A stretch of 38,718 nucleotides of DNA from Atopobiaceae bacterium (GCA_017545665.1 JAFWKQ010000070.1:1-38718); one strand, 5' to 3'. Positions 16,616 to 25,159 are shown, counted from the stretch's first letter. Notes: generated from the sequence alone by a model not told the origin. Program-made: numbers and translations.

Positions 16616-17338
16616 ATGCAGAACAGGTACACGGGCGACATAGGCGACTTCAGCAAGCTCGGCCTGCTCAGGGCGTTGCGAGCCGCGGGACTCTCGGTTG
16701 GGCTCAACTGGTGCCTCACGCCGGACGAGACGCACAACACCGACGGACGCCACGTGGGATACCTCGACCAGGACGAGTACCGCGCATGCGACGAGGCCCT
16801 TTGGCTCGGGCTGAGGCGCATCGTCAAGTCGGGCAGGCGGGAGATCCGCCAGATGGAGAGCGACGGCATCCTGCAGGCTACGTTCTTCTCCGAATGCCTC
16901 GACTTCACCGGAATGAAGAAGCCGGAGAGGGCCGCGCGACGCGCCGACTGGTTCGCGAGGTCGCTCGACGCCATGGCCGGATGCGACGTCGTGTGCGTCG
17001 ACCCCGACAACGGCCTCGTCGTGCCTTCGGCCGCGGGCGGGCCAAAGGAGAACAAGTACGTGCTGCCTTCCGAGCTCGCCAGCTACTACGCCCAGGGCTC
17101 GACAGTCGTCTACTATCAGCACAAGGCTAGGCGGAAGGACCCCTTCTACGCCCGCCAGCTCGAGGAGCTACTAAAGGGAAACGGCTTTCCGGGCGCAACC
17201 GGCCTGGCCCTCAAGTTCGAGAAGGTCTCGCAGCGCTACTACATGTTCGTCGTCCAGCCCAAGCACAGAGAGCTAGTCGACAAGGCAGTGAGCGGCCTGC
17301 TGTCGACCGACTGGAGCAGGCACTTCTGCCTTCTCTAG
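16616..17338 (+). CDS. Conserved hypothetical protein (NRYTGDIGDFSKLGLLR family)
   Basis: 240-aa protein from ATG 16616 with a GGCGAGGAG site and a possible TAAAAT -10 box near 16577. It begins MQNRYTGDIGDFSKLGLLRA and continues with LNWCLTPDETHNTDGRHVGY, CVDPDNGLVVPS and ALKFEKVSQRYYMFVVQP. I recognise this as a widespread unnamed family but know no demonstrated function; conserved acidic and Asn residues (DPDNG) could be catalytic. Two fragments of paralogues lie in this window: the C-terminus at 18277-18468 and the middle at 30682-30849. Both DUF1801 genes lie beside a member or fragment of this family. Confidence 0.75.
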   Translation: MQNRYTGDIGDFSKLGLLRALRAAGLSVGLNWCLTPDETHNTDGRHVGYLDQDEYRACDEALWLGLRRIVKSGRREIRQMESDGILQATFFSECLDFTGMKKPERAARRADWFARSLDAMAGCDVVCVDPDNGLVVPSAAGGPKENKYVLPSELASYYAQGSTVVYYQHKARRKDPFYARQLEELLKGNGFPGATGLALKFEKVSQRYYMFVVQPKHRELVDKAVSGLLSTDWSRHFCLL

Positions 17339-17520
17339 TTTGCAAGCACTCAGGTAATTTACGCACGTGTTCGCACCTTTGCGCCTTCACCGGGCGACGG
17401 GGACGGACGGCGTAGAGGGCAAACGCCCCGCCCCCTTGTCCGCATCCGCAATCCCAAACGTCCAACCAGTCGCGGTCGTCGTAGAATGATGAGACCAGTG
17501 CATCGCATGGGGAGGTCAGC

Positions 17521-17856
17521 ATGGAAGAGGAGATAAGCGCCTACATCGGCCGGTTCGAGGGACAGGCCCGTGAGGACCTCACGAGGGTCTACGAGACGAT
17601 ACGCGCCGCGCTGCCCGAGGAGCCCGAGCGAATCAGCTGGGGAATGCCGACCTTCGGCAAGAACGTGATCCACTTCGCCGGCGCCAAGGGGCACGTTGGA
17701 ATCTACCCCGGGCCTGAGGCCGTCGAGCACTTCGCGCCCGCGCTCGACAGCATGGGCTATAAGCACACCAAGGGCGCCATCCAACTCCCCTACGGTCGCG
17801 TCGACCTCGGTCTCGTCTCCAAGATCGCCCTGTGGTGCAGGGACCGCAATGAGTAG
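17521..17856 (+). CDS. DUF1801 (YdhG-like) protein, copy 1
   Basis: 111-aa cytosolic protein from ATG 17521 with GGGGAGG upstream. The DUF1801 pattern is clear: EISAYIGRFEGQAREDLTRV, ALPEEPERISWGMPTFGKNV, IHFAGAKGHVGIYPGPEAV and AIQLPYGRVD. Members have been described as iron-chaperone-like or of unknown function. A close paralogue lies at 29691-30026, and the similarity extends into the upstream TAGAATGATG and more than 300 bp of downstream non-coding sequence, so the two are products of one segmental duplication. Confidence 0.85.
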   Translation: MEEEISAYIGRFEGQAREDLTRVYETIRAALPEEPERISWGMPTFGKNVIHFAGAKGHVGIYPGPEAVEHFAPALDSMGYKHTKGAIQLPYGRVDLGLVSKIALWCRDRNE

Positions 17857-17945
17857 CGACAACGTCCCATCCTATCGCCATCCAACTTGCCGTATCGGAA
17901 GCGCGCATTGGCGGCCTTCCCCAGTTTGTGCATGTTTGGGGTGCC

Positions 17946-18104
17946 GTTCAGTTCCAAACTGGGCTTCGGGTTTGAAATTCTGGGCTCGTTTCCGCGTACG
18001 GGCGATACCGCACCCCACAAACGCGCAGGTAGATGGGCTGCGTTTTAGACCCCGTATTTTCGAAGCCTGGTTTTTCAAACCCGAAGGCGAGTTTGGAACT
18101 GAAC
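17946..18104. mobile_element. MITE-like inverted-repeat element, copy B
   Basis: The 32-base arms 17946-17977 and 18073-18104 are complementary at 30 positions (GTTCAGTTCCAAACT... and its complement). The core carries GGGCGATACCGCACCCC and CGCGCAGGTAG, shared with copy A. The flanks from 17911 to 18245 match the sequence after the second DUF1801 gene (30081-30289), where the core is missing. No coding content. Confidence 0.75.
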
Positions 18105-18276
18105 GGGGGGGTCCAGGGCGCACAAAGTCCGGAGCGGCTCGGCACAGCCTCCGCCCAACGCCCGGACCAGGCTCGCGTGACGAGGGGACGGGCATCCGGC
18201 CGCATCGCGCGCGATTAGCATGGCAAGGCACCTGCCCCCTTGTCACATCACCGCTGCATTCTGTCCCGAGTGCAGC

Positions 18277-18468
18277 TTCCCGGGCGCATTCAGCCTTGCC
18301 CTCAAGTTCGAGAAGGTCTCACAGCGCAACTACATGCTCATCGTCCAGCCGACGCATAGGGAGGAGGTCGACAAGACCGTGCGGGAGATGCTCTCCACCG
18401 CTTGGGGCGAGCACTTCCGCCTTCTTTGGCATGCTGGCATTCACGATTGCGATGACGACGCACGATAG
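18277..18468 (+). pseudogene. C-terminal fragment of a 16616-family paralogue
   Basis: The frame reads FPGAFSLALKFEKVSQRNYM, VQPTHREEVDKTV and STAWGEHFRLL, closely matching the last ~50 residues of the 16616-17338 protein, then runs on to a TAG. The preceding ~190 codons are absent, and the junction lies just after a degenerate GGCAAGGCACCTGCCCCCTT repeat. A truncated pseudogene. Confidence 0.8.
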
Positions 18469-18540
18469 GTGCCACTCGTCTCAATTGCGCGGTTGAATGA
18501 GTTCCCTGCACCGCGGCGCGTGGCGCCCGCCGGCAACGCG

Positions 18541-18951
18541 CTAGCCGGTGTAGGCATCCTCGGTGGAGTTGGAGAAGTCCCGCCAGGCTAGCCACTCCGC
18601 CTCCTCCTCGCTCTCGGGGATGTCGATGCGCTCGATCTTGAAGATGACCGGGCGGGTGCCGTCATTGCAGCACGCGATCATCATGCGGTCGTCGTTGGTC
18701 CAGCCCCTCATGATGGAGCCGCCCTGGAGCGCGGCGTAGACGTATCGGCTGACGGCGTCCCACGCCTCGCCGCAGAATCTCCCGTCCATCAGGTGGTAGA
18801 AGTCGTCCCGCTCGGACGTCCTTTTCAAGACGAACTCGTCGCCCGGCCTGAAGAACGGGCACGGGCCGGACTTGGGGTCGGCCAGGTACCTCTGCTGGTA
18901 GTCCTCGAAGCACTTCGTCTCCAGGACGGTGATTTTGCACTCGTGCTGCAT
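18541..18951 (-). CDS. TIGR04076-family protein
   Basis: 136 aa from ATG 18951 (GGAGGGAG site; an ATG 8 codons upstream lacks one). CKITVLETKCFEDYQQRY, GPCPFFRPGDEFVL, FCGEAWDAVSRYVYAALQGG and ACCNDGTRPVIFKIERI match the TIGR04076 family of small proteins with conserved Cys residues, function unknown. The acidic C-terminal tail (PESEEEAEWLAWRDF) is extra. A ~50-bp relic of a second copy occurs at 24187-24235. Monocistronic. Confidence 0.8.
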   Translation of the reverse strand: MQHECKITVLETKCFEDYQQRYLADPKSGPCPFFRPGDEFVLKRTSERDDFYHLMDGRFCGEAWDAVSRYVYAALQGGSIMRGWTNDDRMMIACCNDGTRPVIFKIERIDIPESEEEAEWLAWRDFSNSTEDAYTG

Positions 18952-19001
18952 GGTGCGTCTCCCTCCGTGGCTCATTACATCAATATTCTAAGGCATGGGG
19001 C

Positions 19002-19133
19002 TTACCGTGGCATGTTGTTCGATGACTCCCCTGTTGACTTGGAGCCTTCAATTCTCCCAAATGCATCGCCAAATGCCGCAACGATGTCTTCTCGTGTAAA
19101 GAGCCCCACATGTTCACGCACGCCTCTACGCAT
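19002..19133 (-). pseudogene. Short minus-strand ORF, possible gene remnant
   Basis: 43 codons from ATG 19133: MRRGVREHVGLFTREDIVAA then FGDAFGRIEGSKS, ending at TAA. It is amphipathic and protein-like but lacks a Shine-Dalgarno and a recognisable family. It lies in the ~480-bp gap between the TIGR04076 gene and the carboxylesterase; I see nothing else definite there. Confidence 0.25.
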
Positions 19134-19434
19134 GAAGGCACATCCTTAGAGGCTAAATAGCTCTTCTATCGCAAGACAAGCGACCGGAGAAAGTCAGGGT
19201 TGCTCGAAGTCAGGGCTGCTCGCCGAGCTTCGTGCTGGCAAGGCGTAGACGCCGCGTGCCATCTAACTGTCGCGATTCATACACTGAGCGGCTTGGGAGG
19301 CCTCTTTTCAGGTGTACCACAGCATTATGGTACATCCATAAAGGTAATCGGTCCAAAAAGGGGATGTGGTCACTTGGCTTCGCCGCTCGATCCCACGTGT
19401 GCATACCCTGGACCAAAAGAAATTGTTTGCAGGA

Positions 19435-20823
19435 ATGGCGCTCTTTCAATACACCGCCGACGACGGCGTGTACGAGGCGTATTACAACGGAAAGTCGCCC
19501 ACTCAGGCAAAAGCCCCCAGCGAAAGAGCCTCCCTCTACCCCATGGGCGAGGACTGCCTGTATCTCAACATTTGGAAGGCCGACGGAGCGAGCGACGAGA
19601 AGAAGCCGGTCATGGTATGGATCCACGGCGGCGCCTTCGAGATGGGCGGAACGGTGAACCCGATGTACGACGGCGAAGCCTTCGTGCGGGAGAACCCTTA
19701 CGTCATCCTCGTCTCGATCGAGTATCGGGTCGGCGCGTTCGGCTTCCTTCACCTTTCCCATCTGCCGGATGGCAAGGACTACCCGGACGCACAGAACCTG
19801 GGAATCATGGACCAAGAGATGGCGCTTAAGTGGATTAACGAAAACGTAGCCGGCTTCGGTGGCGACCCCCAGAACGTAACGATATTCGGCGAGTCCGCCG
19901 GCGGCGGTAGCGTGACCTTGCTGCCACTGGTCGAGGGCTCCCACAAGTACATCAAGCGCGTAATCGCCGAGAACGGCGCGCCCGTATTCACGCGCTCCCC
20001 GGAGGAGGCCATCACCTGTACGAACGAGCTGATGGAGGAACTTGGCTGCAAGACAGTTGCCGACCTGCAGAAGGTCGACGTCGACAGGATCGTTGAAGCG
20101 TCGGCCATACTCGGACTACGCGTTTGGGCAGAGCGAGACGGAAACTACCTTCCCACGGATCTCTATAAGGCCTATTCAGACGGTGCGGCGAAGGACATCG
20201 ACATCCTCCAGGGCTGCAACAAAGACGAGATGTGCTACTTCGTGTTCTGTTTCGGACAAGACAACTATGAGCTATTCAGGGCCGACCGTTATGAGAAGAA
20301 GCTCGCCCAGATGACAGACGACGAGAAGGCGCTGATGGAGAGCTACGAGAAGGAGTCGAGGGAAAAGGATCCCCAGTACACTGGCGACCATCTGTTCGAC
20401 CAGATCATGTTCATCGCACCGCTCATCAGGATGTTGGAGAACCAGACCATGGGCGGCGGCAAGTCGTATACCTATTACTTCACGCCCGAGTCCACCGTCC
20501 CTCTGATGAAGTGCGGCCACGCGATGGAGCTTCCGTCGGTCTTCAACCATCCAGAGGAAAAGCTGGGGACGGGAAGGACCTTCGACGAGACCTTCTCCAA
20601 GACCCTGCGCAAGATGTGGGTCCAGTTCGCGAAGACCGGCAACCCGTTACTCACGGCGGAGCTCTCGCCCGACGGCAAAGCGAAGGAATGGCCCGCATAC
20701 GACTTGGAGAACAAGTGGATAATGGTCTTCGATGAGTTCAACATCCACCCCGAGAAGGAAGCTGATATGAAGATCCTCGACTGGGACAAGACCTACTTCC
20801 TGACCAAGTACTATTGCATTTAA
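19435..20823 (+). CDS. Type B carboxylesterase, N-terminus atypical or truncated
   Basis: Alpha/beta-hydrolase of the carboxylesterase/para-nitrobenzyl esterase family, hydrolysing carboxylic esters. Visible are EDCLYLNIWKA, the oxyanion-hole segment VWIHGGAFEMG, the nucleophile elbow GESAGGGSV and the catalytic-His region CGHAMELPSVF. The family normally begins with 50-60 residues ending in a (K/L)GIPYA segment; this is missing. The frame is open from 19366, and ATG 19435 (GCAGGA upstream) is the likelier start, giving 462 aa, but neither supplies the usual N-terminus. A frameshift or 5' loss is possible. A strong terminator follows directly. Confidence 0.8.
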   Translation: MALFQYTADDGVYEAYYNGKSPTQAKAPSERASLYPMGEDCLYLNIWKADGASDEKKPVMVWIHGGAFEMGGTVNPMYDGEAFVRENPYVILVSIEYRVGAFGFLHLSHLPDGKDYPDAQNLGIMDQEMALKWINENVAGFGGDPQNVTIFGESAGGGSVTLLPLVEGSHKYIKRVIAENGAPVFTRSPEEAITCTNELMEELGCKTVADLQKVDVDRIVEASAILGLRVWAERDGNYLPTDLYKAYSDGAAKDIDILQGCNKDEMCYFVFCFGQDNYELFRADRYEKKLAQMTDDEKALMESYEKESREKDPQYTGDHLFDQIMFIAPLIRMLENQTMGGGKSYTYYFTPESTVPLMKCGHAMELPSVFNHPEEKLGTGRTFDETFSKTLRKMWVQFAKTGNPLLTAELSPDGKAKEWPAYDLENKWIMVFDEFNIHPEKEADMKILDWDKTYFLTKYYCI

Positions 20824-20846
20824 TTGCCTCACACATGCGTGATGAG

Positions 20847-20876
20847 AAGGCACGGGCATCAAGCCCGTGCCTTTTT
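20847..20876 (+). terminator. Rho-independent terminator of the carboxylesterase gene
   Basis: Stem AAGGCACGGGC / GCCCGTGCCTT (11 bp), 5-base loop, then TTTTT. Confidence 0.9.
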
Positions 20877-21020
20877 GGACTGACTGAGCGCACAGTCATT
20901 AATCTGAGGTGTGGTGAACGTTATCGCGGGCGGTAACGGCATCTCAACATTTTGGAACTCAACGCCTCGGTAGACACTAGAATCGTAGGAAAGACGATTG
21001 GAGACTGGGAAGGGAGCGCC

Positions 21021-22448
21021 ATGGACATCAACAACGTAAGTCGTGAGCTGCTCGCAAAGCTGGGCGGCGCCAGCAACATCGTGACCAACGACGCATGCGC
21101 GTCTCGGCTACGCGTGAGCGTACGCACCATGGATTGCGTGGACGTGGAGGCCATACGGAACATCGATGGCGTCATGGGCGTCGTGGAATCCGACACGCTG
21201 CAGATCGTCTTTGGCCCTGGCGTGGTAAACAAGGTGCTTGACGCGTTCATAGAGCTTACGGGCATACCGCAGGGCGCGCGGTCCGATTCCGACGTGGAGC
21301 TGCGCGCCGCGCGTAACAAATCGGTGCGAGATGCGAAGCAAGGTGGTGTGGTGCGCGGGATGCTCAAGCACGTGGCCAACGTATTCGTTCCCCTGCTGCC
21401 GGGTATCGTCGCGGCAGGGCTCATCAATGGTCTCACGAACGTCGTCAACGTTTGGACGCACGGCGCGATGAGCGGCGTGTGGTGGTACGAGAGCATTCGC
21501 AGCTTGGGCTGGGCGCTCTTTGCCTACCTGCCCATCTTCGCTGGCTACAACGCCGCGCGCGAGTTTGGAGGCTCCCCCATCCTGGGCGGCATCGTGGGAG
21601 CGCTCTGCGTGGCCAACTCATCGATGCCGCTGCTGCAGGAGTATGGCGGGAACAGCGTGATCCTCCCCATGACCGGAAATCCCTACAATCCCGCCCACGG
21701 CGGCCTGGTTGCGGCGCTGCTCGCCGGAGGTGCGTGTGCATGGCTGGAGCGTCGCGTACGCAAGGTTATGCCTTCGTTCGTCGACACGTTCGCAAGCCCA
21801 CTCATCACCCTCATCGTCATGGGATTTGCCGTCGTCGTGGCACTCCAGCCCCTTGGTGACGTGCTGACTAGCGGCGTCTATGCCGCAATGGAATTCGTGT
21901 ACAGCGGCCTTGGAGTCCTGGGAGGCTACATGCTTGCCGCTGGGTTCTTGCCCCTGGTATCGGTGGGCATGCACACCGCTCTCACGCCCATCCACGCCAT
22001 GCTCAACGACCCGTCGGGACCCACGGGCGGCATCAACTACTTGCTGCCGGTGCTCATGATGGCGGGCGGCGGGCAGGTGGGAGCGGGGGCGGCCCTGTAC
22101 CTCAAGTCAAAGAACCAGAGGCTTAGGGGCTATGTGCGCGACGCCATTCCCGTGGGGGTGTTGGGCGTGGGCGAGCCCCTGATGTATGCGGTGACGCTTC
22201 CGCTGGGTCGCCCCTTCGTGACGGCATGCCTCGGCGCGGGTGTAGGAGGCGTCATTGCGACGGCGTTGCATGTTGGGGCGGTGAGCCAGGGCGCGTCCGG
22301 ACTCTTTGGGGTTCTAATCGTCCAACCAAACCAGCAGGTGGCCTACGTCGTTGCCCTGCTGGGCGCCGTGATTGGAGGATTTGTTCTCACGTGGTTCTTT
22401 GGCGTCGACGACGAGCGCATCGACGAGGTGTATCCGCCTGCGCCGTAG
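21021..22448 (+). CDS. PTS EIIBC permease, N-acetylmuramate (MurP)-like
   Basis: Phosphotransferase-system membrane permease of the glucose superfamily with order IIB-IIC and no IIA. ATG 21021 with AAGGGAG upstream is the start (475 aa); the frame is open earlier. The IIB phosphorylation Cys sits in VTNDACASRLRVSV. IIC (from about residue 110) has about ten membrane segments and the motif GVGEPLMYAVTLPLGRPFVT, which recalls MurP rather than the sucrose/trehalose permeases (GITEP). The sugar would be phosphorylated at its 6-position during uptake. An etherase (MurQ) is not adjacent, so substrate assignment is an inference from one motif. Confidence 0.85.
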   Translation: MDINNVSRELLAKLGGASNIVTNDACASRLRVSVRTMDCVDVEAIRNIDGVMGVVESDTLQIVFGPGVVNKVLDAFIELTGIPQGARSDSDVELRAARNKSVRDAKQGGVVRGMLKHVANVFVPLLPGIVAAGLINGLTNVVNVWTHGAMSGVWWYESIRSLGWALFAYLPIFAGYNAAREFGGSPILGGIVGALCVANSSMPLLQEYGGNSVILPMTGNPYNPAHGGLVAALLAGGACAWLERRVRKVMPSFVDTFASPLITLIVMGFAVVVALQPLGDVLTSGVYAAMEFVYSGLGVLGGYMLAAGFLPLVSVGMHTALTPIHAMLNDPSGPTGGINYLLPVLMMAGGGQVGAGAALYLKSKNQRLRGYVRDAIPVGVLGVGEPLMYAVTLPLGRPFVTACLGAGVGGVIATALHVGAVSQGASGLFGVLIVQPNQQVAYVVALLGAVIGGFVLTWFFGVDDERIDEVYPPAP

Positions 22449-22670
22449 CGCCTCTGCGCATTGGCTGAATCCCCCCGTTGGTCACCGTGGGTCGAGGGGA
22501 CTCTGGCGCACGAGGCGCGGGCAGTTGCCCGAAAGCGGTATGAAGGCCCACGAGATTCTTTGTTTTTATGGCTGTTTTAGTGGGTAGTAGCCGAAACGTT
22601 GTGCCATATACGATCATGAGCTAGCCCTTTCGGTCCATTGCTGGTGTCAATAACATATATGCGTTCTCTT

Positions 22671-22827
22671 AATGGGAAATGAATCTGTTCAAAAATGAAA
22701 AAGCCCAGGATTCGGCGATTTCATGCGCGTTCATTTCCCATTGGGTATTTTATCCAATGGGAAATGAATCTGTTCAAAACTATGTTTTCCCAGTTGGCAG
22801 GTTTCAGGCCTCAGTTCATTTCCCATT
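22671..22827. repeat. Two-unit palindromic element, copy 1
   Basis: 157 bp made of two ~72-bp units, each bounded by AATGGGAAATGAA and TTCATTTCCCATT (22671-22742 and 22756-22827). The units differ inside (GCCCAGGATTCG in the first, CCCAGTTGGCAGG in the second) and are joined by a linker containing GTATTTTATC. A second copy with the same unit order lies at 34807-34963, where the linker is the reverse complement. Non-coding. It fills part of the 530-bp gap after the PTS gene; bases 22449-22670 show nothing recognisable. Confidence 0.85.
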
Positions 22828-22857
22828 GTTCGTACAGGTTTCTGAATGGCCAACATC

Positions 22858-22894
22858 AAAAGCTGACAAGGGGACAGGTCACTTGTCAGCTTTT
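22858..22894. repeat. GGGACAGG-family hairpin
   Basis: Perfect 13-bp arms (AAAAGCTGACAAG / CTTGTCAGCTTTT) around gggacaggtca. It ends in TTTT and could terminate, but it lies ~400 bp after the PTS gene and just before the SGNH gene. Related copies are at 29143, 32541 (reverse orientation), 35723 and 12205. Confidence 0.8.
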
Positions 22895-22980
22895 GTCAGC
22901 ATGGCATTGATACAGTAATCGCAGCTATTGGGATGGCAGCCCGCTGTCGCGCCTGCGACGATCAAGAGAAGGGACCAACG

Positions 22981-24165
22981 ATGCCACAAACGTCAAAGGC
23001 ACTCATGAGCAGGAGAAGCTTTCTCCGGATGGGAACCACGTTGTTCGCCGGCACGGTTATTGCTGGCTGCTCCAACAACACTTCGCAGTCCTCTGCCAAC
23101 GTCCCTACCGATTCCTCGTAATCTGTGTCCATTGAGGCAACCGAGCAAAACGTCCGTCTTATCGGACGCTCCTACGCCGAGGACAACACGACCTGGATCC
23201 CGCAAAGCGGAAGTGCGATTGAGTTCTTGGCCACCTGCACGAGCCTTAGGCTCCATATGGCGGGCGACGACAAGGCAAGCAAGGGCACAGACCACCGCCC
23301 GCGCTTTGCAGTGCTCGTTAACGGAGAAGTCGTTCTGGACGACACCCTGTCGCAAGCGTCGCGCATCGTTGAGGTTCCGCTTGGCGAGGCGCTCAAAGAC
23401 GCCATCGTCGAGGTCATCCACCTCTCGGAGGCGCTGACGGGCAACGTTGGCATACGCGCCATCCAGGTGGGGTCCGACTCCCCTACCCCCGTGTGGCCAG
23501 CCGACAGCAAGGACAAAAGCATAGCGTTTGTGGGCGACTCGATTACCTGCGGCTACGGAGTCGAGTCCAAAAACAGCGACGAGCCCTTTAGGACGACGAC
23601 GGAGAACTTCATGAAGTCCTATGCCTACCTTGCCGCGCAAGAGCTTGGCTACGACTACGAGACCGTATGCTACAGCGGGTACGGCATCATTTCGGGCTGG
23701 ACGGCCAAAGGCGAGCGCGAAACGGACATGCTCGTGCCGCCCGTGTACGATCTCGTGACCAAGGGCAGCGATCAGAAGTGGGACTTCGCCGCGCACCCGC
23801 GCGACGTGGTGGTTGTCAACCTGGGGACGAACGACAGCACGTACACCGGAACCAGCGACGTGCGCATAGCGGAGTTTGCAGCGGCCTACACCGAGTTCCT
23901 TGGCCGGGTTCGAGAGCTCAACCCGGGGTCGCTCATTATCTGCACGGTAGGGACCATGGAGGGCGGCGAGTTGGTCTACCCCGCCATCGAGCAGGCCGTA
24001 AGCGACCACGTAAGTCGCACGGGCGACACGCGGGCGCATTGCTACCCGTCCGCCCCCATCAACGTGAGGGAAGACGGCTGCGGAGCGGGCGGACACCCCA
24101 ACGAGGTCAGCCAGCGCAAGGCAGCCAAGGAGCTCGTGGAGGCCATTCGCAAGTACGGGAATTGA
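22981..24165 (+). pseudogene. SGNH/GDSL hydrolase lipoprotein interrupted by in-frame TAA
   Basis: Exported esterase-like protein resembling carbohydrate-esterase family 2 (N-terminal beta-domain, then SGNH hydrolase). ATG 22981 (AGAAGGGA site) opens into a Tat-type signal (SRRSFLRMG) and a lipobox (VIAGC), followed by a Ser/Asn linker. A TAA at 23119-23121 interrupts the frame, which continues unshifted with SIEATEQNVRLIGRSY. SGNH block I is IAFVGDSITCGYG, block III VNLGTNDST, and the His region is GGHPNEVSQRKAA. A GTG at 23125 could restart translation but has no proper Shine-Dalgarno and would give an unexported enzyme. Otherwise intact; a recent nonsense mutation or a base error. Confidence 0.75.
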
Positions 24166-24186
24166 ACGCAGCGCCACACTCCCACG

Positions 24187-24235
24187 CCTCGCCCTGCAGC
24201 GCGGCGTAAACGTAGCGACTGACGGCGTCCCGAAC
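24187..24235 (-). pseudogene. Relic of a TIGR04076 gene
   Basis: CCTCGCCCTGCAGCGCGGCG and the following ~30 bases match positions about 18720-18770 inside the TIGR04076 gene (the CTGGAGCGCGGCGTAGACGT region). Too short to encode anything; a leftover of a duplication. Confidence 0.6.
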
Positions 24236-24354
24236 GGTGGTCTTGCAACACTGTTAATAATGCTGTTTTAAAGAGGGCGTCTTCTCCCTCTTGGCCCTTT
24301 CGAGTGACTATAAAATAATATTCATTCAAAAGGAACTTAAGAGTGGTGACGGCC

Positions 24355-24615
24355 ATGCAGGCAATCTATGACTTGGCGGAATCGAACGGCAGATCGAGGA
24401 CGTTGCCAGCGGATACACCCACTACGCAGGGGGCCGTTTTTGTTGCTACTCAACCTACGAATTGATCCATAACGAGAGCGGAGAGGTGCTGGCCACCTTT
24501 GACGGCCCGGACTCCTACGCGGAGGCGAAAGCCCAGGAGCCCAGCAAGACAACGGAGGGCCTAACCGACGCTCAGCTAAGAGCCATGCACGCATATTATA
24601 AGGAAGGCAAGTAAC
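24355..24615 (+). pseudogene. Gly-Gly-leader small protein, frameshifted paralogue
   Basis: From ATG 24355 the frame reads MQAIYDL and must shift once near 24372 to continue IERQIEDVASGYTHYAGGRF, YELIHNESGEVLATF and AQLRAMHAYYK before TAA. The continuation aligns with the intact small protein at 24749 (QVEDVAGGY...YQVIDDKDDVVARF...ELQKLRE). The pair are tandem paralogues and the upstream copy is broken. A hairpin of repeat 24616 follows at once. Confidence 0.6.
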
Positions 24616-24695
24616 GCCATATACTCTTGCGGCAGAGGCTGGGAGGAGCGTCCCCCAGCCTCTGTTGCCAACGCACAGAAGGACCTGCCTCACGT
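24616..24695. repeat. Hairpin-bearing repeat shared with 29211-29290
   Basis: About 80 bp, starting CGCCATATACTCTTGCGGCA, containing the hairpin GAGGCTGGG / CCCAGCCTC with tetranucleotide-rich loop, and ending CTCTGTTGCC-AACGC. The 29211 copy has the same sequence with several changes, some of which break the stem. The hairpin here may terminate the small peptide gene. Confidence 0.7.
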
Positions 24696-24748
24696 ACGAA
24701 TGGGCGCGGCAGGATTCATTACTGACGCATGAGAAAAGAAGGTGACTT

Positions 24749-25015
24749 ATGAGCGACAACCCATTGAAACCACTGGACGACGGACAGGTCGAAGACGTCG
24801 CAGGAGGCTATCTCTTCAACGCAAACGATTTGGAGACGAGCGGCATCTGGCGTCTAGAAAAACCCTATCAGGTCATCGACGACAAGGACGATGTGGTCGC
24901 ACGTTTTAATAGCCACGTCGATGCGAAAAACTTCGCGAAAGATAACGGGTACAGCACCACTTGGCTGAGCTGGCCCGAGCTGCAGAAACTAAGGGAAACC
25001 GGAAGTACCAAATAA
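24749..25015 (+). CDS. Small protein with Gly-Gly-type leader (RiPP-precursor-like)
   Basis: 88 aa from ATG 24749 (AGAAGGTG site). The N-terminus MSDNPLKPLDDGQVEDVAGGY has the form of a double-glycine leader (acidic/Leu motif, then VAGG). The C-terminal part (RLEKPYQVIDDKDDVVARFN, then NFAKDNGYSTTWLSWPELQK) looks like a small folded domain rather than a short Cys-rich core. No modifying enzyme or peptidase-transporter is nearby. A frameshifted paralogue lies directly upstream. It may be an exported signalling or bacteriocin-like peptide, but the function is unknown. Confidence 0.6.
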   Translation: MSDNPLKPLDDGQVEDVAGGYLFNANDLETSGIWRLEKPYQVIDDKDDVVARFNSHVDAKNFAKDNGYSTTWLSWPELQKLRETGSTK

Positions 25016-25159
25016 AACGATTTCCGCGCCTTGGCGCGGGCTCTGCGAGCGCCAGGTACCTAACTCGTCGAGGACCAGAGCGTCTTTATCGACCAGATGC
25101 GTGTCCGGCGCATTAAGGTGCCGTCCTTGCGCATCATTTTGCTTCCTAAAACTGGCAGA

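Noticed and set aside
24616..24695. Possible tRNA or riboswitch from the strong hairpin
   Set aside because: Only one stable stem, no cloverleaf or CCA-proximal arm, and the second copy at 29211 has lost the pairing.
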